Below are positions 15,504-21,891 of a stretch of 21,891 nt of DNA, piece by piece. Position numbers and translations under genes: made by a program. The notes under the pieces are model-generated. The model saw nothing but the letters and a program-made list of their open reading frames with translations. It ran no database searches and was not told the DNA's origin. This stretch comes from ATX-6F1 sp943369485 (GTDB taxonomy: Bacteria; Cyanobacteriota; Cyanobacteriia; PCC-6307; Cyanobiaceae): assembly GCA_943369485.1 (NCBI GenBank), contig CALRNH020000026.1:1-21891 (forward strand). Direction: 5' to 3'. How positions within the stretch are numbered: the stretch's first letter is position 1; each line of letters opens with the position of its first letter.

Positions 15504-17420
15504 TCAGGCGGGCAGCTCACTGAGTTCCATCCAGCGTTCCTCACCCTGGTGGATCCGCTCGACCAGCGTTGAAAGCTCCTGGGTGACTCGCTCCAGGTCT
15601 GTGTAATCGCCAGTGCCACCACCCAGGAGCTGGGCCTCAAGGGCGAGCCGCTGCTGCTCCCAGGCCGGCAGGTGGACGTCGAGCTGCTCAAGCTCGCGGG
15701 TTTCCTTGTAACTGCGGCGTCGGGGGCGCTTGGGTGCCCCACCGCCCAGGGTCGCAATGTCTTTGGCCGCAGGCGCTGCGGCCGAAGGGGTGACGGGCAG
15801 AGCCGCGGCTTTGGCCTCGCCGGCACGGCGCTCCAGATAGGCGCTGTAGTTGCCCTCGAAGCGCTGCAGCCGACCGCCTTCGAAGGCGAACAGGCGGTCG
15901 ACGCTGCGATCGAGGAAGTAGCGGTCGTGGGAGACCACCACCACGCAGCCGCGGAAATCCTCAAGGAAGTCTTCGAGCACCGTGAGCGTGTGCACGTCCA
16001 GGTCATTGGTGGGCTCATCCAGCAGCAGCACGTTGGGCGCTTCGATCAGCAACCGGCAAAGGTAAAGGCGCCGGCGCTCGCCGCCGGAGAGCTTGGCGAT
16101 CGGGCTGTGCTGCTGGGCCGGCGGGAACAGAAAGCGTTCCAGCAGCTGGGAGGCGCTCACCTTCTCCCCCCCCAGATCGATGGCGCTGGCGGCCTCCTGC
16201 ACGAAGTCGATCACCTTGCGCTCCAGGCCCTTGCCCTCCAGGAAGGCCTCGGCCTGCTGATCGAAGTAGGCCAGCTTCACGGTGGCCCCCAGTTCCACCG
16301 TGCCGGCATCGGGAGTGCGTCGGCCGGCGATCGCATCGAGAAGCGTCGACTTCCCGCTGCCGTTTGGTCCAATGATCCCGACCCGATCCTCGGGGGAGAA
16401 GTCGTAGCTGAAGCCCTCCAGCAGCAGGCGTTCGCCCACCTTCAGGCCCAGGTTGGCGGCGTCGATGGCGCGCTTGCCGATCCGGCGGCTGGCGGTGGCC
16501 AGGCTGACCATGCCGCGGGCCTGGCGGGCCGGCGCCTCGCGCATGGCTTCAATGCGCTGGATTCGCGCCTTCTGTTTGGTGCTGCGGGCCTTGGGGCCCT
16601 GGCGCAGCCAGGCCAGCTCGCGCCGCAGGGCTCCTTTGAACTTGACGTCGCTGGCGGCCTCGGAGGCATCCTCCTCGGCCTTGATCTTGAGATACGTGGC
16701 GTAGTTGCCGGCGTAGCTGCGGGCCTCGCCCCGTTCCACCTCAACGATCCTGCGCGTGACCCGATCAAGGAAGTAACGGTCGTGGGTGATCAGCACCAGG
16801 GCGCCGCCGAAGCGCTCCAGTCGCCCCTGCAGCCACTCGATGCAGTCGGCATCGAGGTGGTTGGTGGGCTCATCCAGCAGCAGTACGTCGGGTTCGGCCA
16901 CCAGGGCCGAGGCCAGGGCCAGCCGCTTGCGGTAGCCGCCGGAGAGTTCCCCCACCCGGCGCTGGGTGTCGGTGATGCCGAGGTGGTCGAGCACCTCGTG
17001 GCACTGGTGCTCCAGCCCCCAGGCCCCGGATTGGTCCATGCGGCCGCTGAGCTCGCCCAGTTCCGCCAGTAACCCCCCGTCATCGGGCCGTTCCGCCAGG
17101 CCCTGGCTCACCGCCAGAAAGCGCAGCAGCAACTCCCGCTTCTCGCCGCAGCCGGCCACCACCTGCTCCAGCACCGTGCGCTCCGGGTCCAGCTCCGGGT
17201 CCTGGTCCACCAGCACGACCTTCAGCGGCGCTGAGCAGCGCCGCTGCCCTTGATCGGGGGGCTCCTGCCCGGCCAGCATGCGCATCAAGGTGCTCTTGCC
17301 GGCCCCGTTCGGGCCGATCAGCCCCAGGCGTTCTCGCTCGGCGATGTGCAGGGTGAGGCCGGAGAAGAGGGTGCGCAGGCCGAAATCCTTGCTCACACCC
17401 ACCAGGCTGATCAGGCTCAC
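15504..17420 (-). CDS. ABC-F family ATPase (Uup-like)
   Basis: A 638-residue soluble tandem ABC protein without membrane segments, of the ABC-F class that acts on ribosomes. Cassette 1 has Walker A GPNGAGKST (36-44), signature LSGGY (159-163) and Walker B LLLDEPTNHLD (180-190). The inter-cassette linker (about 240-310) is basic and helical (KFKGALRRELAWLRQGPKAR). Cassette 2 has Walker A GPNGSGKST (351-359), LSGGERRRLYL and LLLDEPTNDLD. A C-terminal tail after about residue 545 contains a Pro/Ala linker and a coiled coil (SYKETRELEQL...LEAQLLGG), the hallmark of the Uup subgroup, which binds DNA or stalled ribosomes. The start is GTG at 17420 and shares a GTGA overlap with the DUF2301 stop, so the two genes are translationally coupled. 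Confidence 0.94.
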   Translation of the reverse strand: MSLISLVGVSKDFGLRTLFSGLTLHIAERERLGLIGPNGAGKSTLMRMLAGQEPPDQGQRRCSAPLKVVLVDQDPELDPERTVLEQVVAGCGEKRELLLRFLAVSQGLAERPDDGGLLAELGELSGRMDQSGAWGLEHQCHEVLDHLGITDTQRRVGELSGGYRKRLALASALVAEPDVLLLDEPTNHLDADCIEWLQGRLERFGGALVLITHDRYFLDRVTRRIVEVERGEARSYAGNYATYLKIKAEEDASEAASDVKFKGALRRELAWLRQGPKARSTKQKARIQRIEAMREAPARQARGMVSLATASRRIGKRAIDAANLGLKVGERLLLEGFSYDFSPEDRVGIIGPNGSGKSTLLDAIAGRRTPDAGTVELGATVKLAYFDQQAEAFLEGKGLERKVIDFVQEAASAIDLGGEKVSASQLLERFLFPPAQQHSPIAKLSGGERRRLYLCRLLIEAPNVLLLDEPTNDLDVHTLTVLEDFLEDFRGCVVVVSHDRYFLDRSVDRLFAFEGGRLQRFEGNYSAYLERRAGEAKAAALPVTPSAAAPAAKDIATLGGGAPKRPRRRSYKETRELEQLDVHLPAWEQQRLALEAQLLGGGTGDYTDLERVTQELSTLVERIHQGEERWMELSELPA

Positions 17421-18049
17421 GCGATCGAAGCGGGTCGTTGTTGCTCCAGGTAAGCAAAGACGCTCTTATCACCCACATCCGCCGCCGCCGCCATCGGGAA
17501 CTTGCGCGCGGTGAGCACCAGCAGCAGCCCCGCCTGCAGCGCCAGCAGGGTGAAGGTGGCCTGATCCCCCAGCAGCCCCGCCAGCCGGCCCAGCAGGGCC
17601 AGTGGCAGCAGCAGGGTCACGCCGATCGCCTCGGGTCGGCGGAAGCAGAAGAACTCCTTGAAGCCCACCCCCGCCAGGGCGGCGAAGAAGGGGCCCACCG
17701 CCCAGATCCAGCGCCCGTCGGTGGCCAGCGTGGGCACCACAGCATCGGCGCCGACGCGAACGGCCAGGGCCAGACCCCCCAGGGAGCCCAGCAGCCAGAA
17801 CAGCTGCAACGCGCGATGCAGGGGTTTGAGGTAGATGTGAATCCAGCGAAGGGCCAGCCCGAGGCCTGCCACCATCACGAGCAGCCAGGGCCAGAGGCCC
17901 CGTTCGCCCCAGATCTGCCACTGCACCAGCAGCGCAACTTCGGCCACGGCCACCATCAGCAGGGCGAGGCGGTAGCTGAGCACCTCGCGGCGGTCCAGGT
18001 CGGTGATCGTGTAAGAGCCATAGGCCCCTTCGAAGACGGGATCGGTCAT
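17417..18049 (-). CDS. DUF2301 integral membrane protein
   Basis: A 210-residue membrane protein matching the DUF2301 family of cyanobacteria and plastid-bearing plants by its N-terminus (FEGAYGSYTITDLDRREVLSYRLAL). Likely membrane segments are at about residues 27-46, 52-72, 80-100, 114-135, 141-160 and 164-180. KEFFCFRRPEA (131-141) is the best-conserved loop. Function is unknown. I chose the ATG at 18049, which overlaps the upstream GST stop by 4 nt (ATGA). The gene's own stop overlaps the ABC-F start by 4 nt. It therefore sits in the middle of a three-gene coupled operon. Confidence 0.85.
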   Translation of the reverse strand: MTDPVFEGAYGSYTITDLDRREVLSYRLALLMVAVAEVALLVQWQIWGERGLWPWLLVMVAGLGLALRWIHIYLKPLHRALQLFWLLGSLGGLALAVRVGADAVVPTLATDGRWIWAVGPFFAALAGVGFKEFFCFRRPEAIGVTLLLPLALLGRLAGLLGDQATFTLLALQAGLLLVLTARKFPMAAAADVGDKSVFAYLEQQRPASIA

Positions 18050-19014
18050 GGCTGGGGGGCGGCGGGTGATCCGTTCACCAGTGTGGCCAACTCCGGGCCC
18101 GCCGGGACGATGCCGGAGGGGTGCAGGGGAAACAGGGCGCCGAAGTAGTCGCGGCGCCAGGCGAGCGCATCGCAGCTGGCGGCCACGCCAGGGATGGCGA
18201 ACAGCCGCGCCCGCCAGGCCCACAGGGCCGGGAACTGCCAGAGCGGTCTGCGGCTGCAGCCGAACAGCGGCGCATAGACCAACTCCAGCCGGATCAGGGT
18301 CGGAAACAGCACCACATCGGCGAGGCTGAGTTGCTCGCCGCAGAGCCAGGGTCCCCGCGCCGCCAGCTCCGCCTCCGCTTCCTCAAGGGCCGCGAACAGC
18401 GCCGCCTCAGCCCGGTCGTAGGCCCCCTGGTTGCGGGCGAAGCCGCAGCGGTAGACGCCGTCGTTGACGGCGCTCTGGAACAGCTTGCGCCAGCGCGCGA
18501 TCGGCTCGTTGAATTCCACGGGGGCCAGGTCGGGAGACCCCTCCGCCGCTGGCCAGCGGTTGAGCAGATCGATCAGCACGGCGCTTTCGTTGGCCACGAT
18601 CCGCCCCTGGCGCCGGTCGTAGAGGACAGGCACCGTGGCGCGGGCATCGGCGGGGCTGCCGGAGCGGCGGTAGAGCTCGATCAGGGCGCTGGCCCCCTCG
18701 AACGGTTCCACGAAGCGCCAGCGGCCGCGTTCGGGGTCGGGCTCCACCACCAGCCGCTCGATGCTCATCTCCAGAGCGCGCAGGCTCCAGACCAGCCAGG
18801 TGCGGTGGGCCCAGGGGCAGCTGCGACCCACGATCAGCACGTGGCGTCCGGGTTCAGCGGCGCCTGCCGGTAGCTCCGGAACGGCGGCGAAGGCGCCTGT
18901 GGGGCGGCGGTAGTTGCCGCTTGCGTCGGCGGGGCCCAGGCCGCCCATCAGCTGCCGCCATTGGCAGTGCCAGAGACGGCGCACACTGGAAACCACCAGG
19001 GGCGGGACGGGCAT
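18046..19014 (-). CDS. Glutathione S-transferase, glutathionyl-hydroquinone reductase (Xi/ECM4) type
   Basis: A 322-residue GST-family enzyme. The thioredoxin-fold half carries the Xi-class active site SCPWAHRTW, with Cys66 as the nucleophile. The helical C-terminal half has ARWRKLFQSAVNDGVYRCGFARNQGAYDRA and LCGEQLSLADVVLFPTLIRLE, both typical of ECM4/YqjG enzymes, which use glutathione to reduce glutathionyl-hydroquinones. I chose the ATG at 19014; the open frame runs further upstream but is antisense to the aspartoacylase gene and not coding-like. It is first in a coupled operon with DUF2301 and ABC-F. The start is 69 bp from the divergent aspartoacylase start, so the two share a promoter region. 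Confidence 0.88.
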   Translation of the reverse strand: MPVPPLVVSSVRRLWHCQWRQLMGGLGPADASGNYRRPTGAFAAVPELPAGAAEPGRHVLIVGRSCPWAHRTWLVWSLRALEMSIERLVVEPDPERGRWRFVEPFEGASALIELYRRSGSPADARATVPVLYDRRQGRIVANESAVLIDLLNRWPAAEGSPDLAPVEFNEPIARWRKLFQSAVNDGVYRCGFARNQGAYDRAEAALFAALEEAEAELAARGPWLCGEQLSLADVVLFPTLIRLELVYAPLFGCSRRPLWQFPALWAWRARLFAIPGVAASCDALAWRRDYFGALFPLHPSGIVPAGPELATLVNGSPAAPQP

Positions 19015-19083
19015 GGCAGGGGCCAAGGGGTTTGACGCCCTCTCAGGTTGGCCCCAACGTGGCGATTCAGGCGCGGCGATCGG

Positions 19084-20052
19084 ATGGCGGTGGGCACGGG
19101 GCGGGGTTCGGCCAGGGTGCTGGTGGTCGCCGGCACCCATGGCAACGAGTGCAATGCCCCCTGGCTGCTGCGCCACTGGCAGGCCCAGCCTGAGGCGCTC
19201 CAGCGGCGGGGCCTGGAGTTGGAGCTGGTGCTGGGTAACCCCGAGGCGTTCGCGGCCCGCCGCCGTTACCTGGACCGGGATCTGAACCGCTGTTTCGCCG
19301 CGGACCTGCTCACCAACCCTGGGTGCCAGGAGCGGGAGGTGCGGCGGGCCCGGGAGCTGCTGGCGCTCCATGGCCCGGAGGGTGAACTCCCCTGCGCCGT
19401 GGCCCTGGACCTGCACAGCACCACGGCCGCCATGGGCAATGCGCTGGTGCTCTACGGACGCCGGCCCACGGACCTGGCCCTGGCGGCGGCGATCCAGGCT
19501 GATCTGGGTTTGCCGGTCTACCTGCACGAGGCGGATGCGGCCCAGACAGGATTCCTGATCGAACGCTGGCCCTGCGGCCTGGTGATCGAAGTGGGGCCCG
19601 TGCCCCAGGGGGTGATCACGGCCCAGATCTGCCGCCAGAGCCAACTGGCCCTGGAGTCGGCCCTGGACGCCCTGGCCCAGGCCCGCGCCGGGGCGTTGCA
19701 CCTGCCGGCGGGCCTCACGGTGCACCGGCACCTGGGCAGCCTCGATTTGCCACGGGGGGGCGACGGCGGACCCTTGGCCTGCCTGCATCCGCAGCGCCAG
19801 CACCGCGACTGGGTGCCGATCCGGGCGGGGGATCCGATGTTCTCAGCGGCCGATGGCGCCGTGGCGCTTTATCAGCCTCTGCCGGGCGAGATCGATGAAC
19901 CGGTCTGGCCGGTGTTCATCAACGAGGCGGCCTACGGCGAGAAGGGCATCGCCTTGAGCCTCACGCGCCGGGAGCGGTGGCCCGTGGACCCCGGATGGGC
20001 CGCAGCGCTGATCGCACTGATGGCCCCTGATCAGCGCGGTTTGCCGTTGTAG
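19084..20052 (+). CDS. Aspartoacylase / AstE-AspA family zinc deacylase
   Basis: A 322-residue member of the aspartoacylase/succinylglutamate desuccinylase family, zinc hydrolases that remove an acyl group from an N-acyl amino acid. Zinc ligands are His19 and Glu22 in AGTHGNECNAPW and His111 in ALDLHSTTAAMGNAL. Substrate-binding DLNRCF is at 66-71, and ERWPCGLVIEVGPVPQG carries the catalytic Glu. The ATG at 19084 gives an N-terminus that begins just before the first strand; a TTG 12 codons upstream is possible but adds unconserved residues. A gene of this family just upstream of psbA is a layout I recall from picocyanobacteria. Its 3' end overlaps a convergent secreted-protein gene by 22 nt. 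The real substrate in cyanobacteria is unknown. Confidence 0.9.
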   Translation: MAVGTGRGSARVLVVAGTHGNECNAPWLLRHWQAQPEALQRRGLELELVLGNPEAFAARRRYLDRDLNRCFAADLLTNPGCQEREVRRARELLALHGPEGELPCAVALDLHSTTAAMGNALVLYGRRPTDLALAAAIQADLGLPVYLHEADAAQTGFLIERWPCGLVIEVGPVPQGVITAQICRQSQLALESALDALAQARAGALHLPAGLTVHRHLGSLDLPRGGDGGPLACLHPQRQHRDWVPIRAGDPMFSAADGAVALYQPLPGEIDEPVWPVFINEAAYGEKGIALSLTRRERWPVDPGWAAALIALMAPDQRGLPL

Positions 20053-20381
20053 ATCACCCTCAGCACCTCACGCCCATCCGGGGAGATGCGGATCTCCGTT
20101 TCCGTTGTGGGCGGGAGGTTGAGCTGCGTCCAGCCCGGGGGGCCGCCCAGGAATCGAAACAGGATGCCTTGATCATTGGCTTCGATCAGACAATTGCCGA
20201 CCTTTCGGTCGAACATGCAGACATCAGCTCGGTAGAGCGCAAGGCCCCCATTGATCTTTTCGGCCCGCATCCGGGCAAGGTTGGTGGCTCGCTGCAGATT
20301 GAAGGGGAAATCGGTTTGGGCCAGAACGGGCCCGGCCAGCAGCAGGCTGAGGCCTGCGGAGAGGGCAAACAGACGACGCAT
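20031..20381 (-). CDS. Small secreted protein, hypothetical
   Basis: A 116-residue protein with a clear Sec signal peptide (MRRLFALSAGLSLLLAGPVLA, cleavage likely after residue 21 at VLA-QT). The mature part of about 95 residues has two cysteines (Cys55 and Cys64, ADVCMFDRKVGNCLIE) that may form a disulfide in the periplasm or lumen. It ends with a beta-rich segment (TETEIRISPDGREVLRVIYNGKPR). I do not recognise a named family. The ATG at 20381 is chosen because it places the signal peptide at the N-terminus; the frame is open further upstream. It follows the lipoprotein gene by 43 nt, so the two probably form an envelope-protein pair. It converges on and overlaps the aspartoacylase gene by 22 nt. 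Confidence 0.75.
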   Translation of the reverse strand: MRRLFALSAGLSLLLAGPVLAQTDFPFNLQRATNLARMRAEKINGGLALYRADVCMFDRKVGNCLIEANDQGILFRFLGGPPGWTQLNLPPTTETEIRISPDGREVLRVIYNGKPR

Positions 20382-20424
20382 GAACGATTGGGTGGATGGG
20401 TGTGGGGTCCAGACGGCGGCGGCC

Positions 20425-20748
20425 CTACCCGCAGGCCCAGGTGCCCTGTTCCTTGGTGCAAGGCAGATCGGTGCGGCTGCCGTCAGCCCAATAGATGCGT
20501 AGGCGGTCGTCGGCGCTGCCGATGCGGAAGGTGAGTGACTTGACCACGCCAGCCGGGGGCTTGCCTTTGTTGTCGGCCGGATCGGCCTTCTCCGGAGTGG
20601 CCTGGCGCTGCTCAAGTTGCTGCACCCGTTGCTCCAGTTGCTGGAGGCGCTGGGCCTCACGGCTCGGTTGGCAGGCGACCAGAGCAAGGCTCAGGGCGAC
20701 CAGGGCCAGAGCGGAGCGAACGGGCGATGGGGTTGGGCACAGACGCAT
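20425..20748 (-). CDS. Small lipoprotein with coiled coil, hypothetical
   Basis: A 107-residue protein with a lipoprotein signal peptide: MRLCPTPSPVRSALALVALSLALVACQ, lipobox LVAC with Cys26 as the lipidated residue. A short heptad-like coiled coil follows (QRLQQLEQRVQQLEQRQ, 34-50), then a polar linker. A small C-terminal domain has Cys97 and Cys106, likely disulfide-bonded (TDLPCTKEQGTWACG). This Lpp-like start with a coiled coil may let it trimerise in the envelope. I chose the ATG at 20748 because it gives a compact basic n-region. A GTG at 20775 would add nine residues, but its AGGAG sits too close to that codon. No named family is recognised. It is transcribed together with the secreted protein that follows. 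Confidence 0.72.
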   Translation of the reverse strand: MRLCPTPSPVRSALALVALSLALVACQPSREAQRLQQLEQRVQQLEQRQATPEKADPADNKGKPPAGVVKSLTFRIGSADDRLRIYWADGSRTDLPCTKEQGTWACG

Positions 20749-21178
20749 CGCCAGTTGCACAGGGGGCGATGGCACTCCTAGCAGTGGCTTTGATCGGCTG
20801 GCTAGAGACGCTCACTCCAGTACACGATGCCTCCGAGTTGCTCGAGCGCGAGGCGGCGATGACGGGCTTGGTGGACTGGCACCGTCTCCTGGCGCCGCTC
20901 GCCCTGATATTCCCAGCAGATCAAGACCAAGACTGCACACCTAAATCTGAAATCACCCTAAGAGCGCCCCTGTCGCAACGGCTACCTGAGGTGGGGAGAT
21001 GCACACCGCTGCTCAGGTCGGCTGTTCTCTGGTCCCGGCAGCCCTTCACCCAAGCCCAGCCCAGTCCCTCAACCTTTCCACACAGGGCGCAACGTTCCGT
21101 TACACTTCGCCAGGCAGCACCCGCATCGGGAGCCGTCCTACCTAACCGTCCCCTCTGGGGGGCAACCCTCTCGCTCTT
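20749..21178. other. psbA upstream region, no convincing gene
   Basis: About 430 bp between the divergent lipoprotein gene and psbA, lower in GC than its flanks in places. A plus-strand frame runs to the psbA start (TGA at 21180-21182) but has no family features, an unlikely composition and passes through the likely psbA promoter. I treat the stretch as regulatory: promoters for the two divergent genes and the psbA 5' leader. Confidence 0.55.
21075..21106 (+). promoter_or_regulatory. Possible psbA promoter
   Basis: TACACT (21101-21106) resembles a -10 box and lies about 73 bp before the psbA ATG, giving a leader of about 65 nt. The best -35 candidate, TTTCCA (21075-21080), is 20 bp upstream, longer than the usual 17. 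GTTACA at 21099-21104 also resembles one half of the high-light HLR1 element, but I see no second half at the right spacing. The call rests on position and weak motif matches. Confidence 0.35.
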
Positions 21179-21891
21179 ATGACCACCACCATTCAGCAGC
21201 GCTCCGGCGCTTCTCCTTGGAACCAGTTCTGTGAGTGGGTCACTTCCACCGACAACCGCCTCTACGTGGGCTGGTTCGGTGTGCTGATGATCCCCACCCT
21301 GCTGGCCGCCACCACCTGCTTCATCGTTGCCTTCATCGCCGCTCCCCCCGTCGACATCGACGGCATCCGTGAGCCCGTTGCCGGCAGCCTGCTTTACGGC
21401 AACAACATCATTTCCGGCGCCGTTGTTCCTTCCAGCAACGCCATCGGCCTGCACTTCTACCCGATCTGGGAAGCCGCCAGCCTCGATGAGTGGCTCTACA
21501 ACGGCGGTCCTTATCAACTGGTGGTGTTCCACTTCCTGATCGGCATCTTTGCCTACATGGGTCGTGAGTGGGAGCTCAGCTACCGCCTCGGCATGCGCCC
21601 CTGGATCTGCGTCGCCTACTCCGCCCCCGTGGCGGCTGCTTCCGCCGTGTTCCTGATCTACCCCTTCGGTCAGGGTTCCTTCTCTGACGGCATGCCCCTC
21701 GGCATCTCCGGCACCTTCAACTACATGCTGGTGTTCCAGGCCGAGCACAACATCCTGATGCACCCGTTCCACATGCTCGGCGTGGCCGGTGTGTTCGGCG
21801 GCAGCCTGTTCTCGGCGATGCACGGCTCCCTCGTCACCAGCTCGCTGGTGCGTGAGACGACCGAAAGCGAGTCCCAGAACTACGGCTACAA
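21179..21891 (+). CDS. psbA: Photosystem II reaction-centre protein D1 (Glu130 form), 3' end cut by window edge
   Basis: The first 237 codons of D1, which with D2 binds the photosystem II cofactors in the thylakoid membrane. The N-terminus MTTTIQQRSGASPWNQFCEWVTSTDNRLYVGW is diagnostic in its first residues and the rest follows D1 throughout. Key residues are present: Tyr161 (redox-active YZ), Asp170 (manganese ligand), His190 and His198 (chlorophyll ligand). Residue 130 is Glu (codon GAG at 21566-21568), the form found in high-light D1:2 proteins, not the Gln of D1:1. The C-terminal manganese ligands and the processed tail lie outside the window. The start is ATG at 21179. No strong ribosome binding site is visible. 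Cyanobacteria usually carry several psbA copies; this is one of them. Confidence 0.99.
   Translation, partial: MTTTIQQRSGASPWNQFCEWVTSTDNRLYVGWFGVLMIPTLLAATTCFIVAFIAAPPVDIDGIREPVAGSLLYGNNIISGAVVPSSNAIGLHFYPIWEAASLDEWLYNGGPYQLVVFHFLIGIFAYMGREWELSYRLGMRPWICVAYSAPVAAASAVFLIYPFGQGSFSDGMPLGISGTFNYMLVFQAEHNILMHPFHMLGVAGVFGGSLFSAMHGSLVTSSLVRETTESESQNYGY

Noticed and set aside
15672..17072. Plus-strand 466-codon frame antisense to the ABC-F gene
   Set aside because: The opposite strand holds a complete ABC-F protein with all motifs; the antisense product is Gly/Ala/Gln-rich without family features.
19015..19803. N-terminal extension of the GST frame
   Set aside because: It is antisense to the conserved aspartoacylase gene and unlike any GST. 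The start at 19014 gives a normal-length enzyme.
21099..21106. HLR1 high-light element before psbA
   Set aside because: Only one half-site (GTTACA) is present; no second half lies at the required spacing.
20727..21182. 151-codon plus-strand frame whose stop overlaps the psbA ATG
   Set aside because: The overlap looks like coupling, but the product has no family features, its start is antisense to the lipoprotein gene, and the frame runs through the probable psbA promoter. Conservation in relatives could revive it.

Overview
The window comes from a GC-rich, compact cyanobacterial chromosome, most likely a picocyanobacterium of the Synechococcus/Cyanobium type. The evidence is psbA (photosystem II D1) at the right edge, a CP12 of the form without the N-terminal cysteine pair, an aspartate-rich HemB, several copies of the cyanobacterial HIP1 octamer GCGATCGC, frequent GTG/TTG starts and many 4-nt stop/start overlaps. 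I see no rRNA, tRNA, CRISPR array, insertion sequence or phage gene. The species assignment is inference.

Left block (1-5031, minus strand): a tight cluster read right to left encodes an N-formylglutamate amidohydrolase-like enzyme, a bacterial transglutaminase-like cysteine protease, the proteasome-related Ntn hydrolase Anbu and a P-type cation ATPase that runs off the left edge. Gaps are 3 nt, a 4-nt overlap and 41 nt. Anbu with the transglutaminase is the core of a little-understood bacterial peptide-processing system; the amidohydrolase in the same operon is the most interesting feature here.

Middle block (5032-7759): about 800 bp holds three short tandem duplications and two probable small membrane-protein genes on the minus strand. 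A Coq4-like protein and a GAP-family (LysE-like) membrane protein follow on the plus strand, then a membrane-anchored thioredoxin-like protein on the minus strand that resembles the C-terminal half of cyanobacterial VKOR fusions.

Housekeeping block (7876-15189): a DnaJ-type cochaperone preceded by a perfect 14-bp palindrome, hemB, a VOC/glyoxalase-fold protein and mutS2 lie in a row on the plus strand. A MalK/UgpC-type ABC ATPase follows on the minus strand, diverging from obgE; both use TTG starts. CP12 converges on obgE, and their coding ends overlap by 13 nt.

Right block (15504-21891): a translationally coupled minus-strand operon runs GST (glutathionyl-hydroquinone reductase-like), DUF2301 membrane protein, ABC-F ATPase, with 4-nt overlaps. 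An aspartoacylase-like gene is divergent from it. Two small envelope proteins (a lipoprotein and a secreted protein) converge on the aspartoacylase gene. About 430 bp of leader then precedes psbA, whose visible part encodes the Glu130 (D1:2-like, high-light) form of D1.
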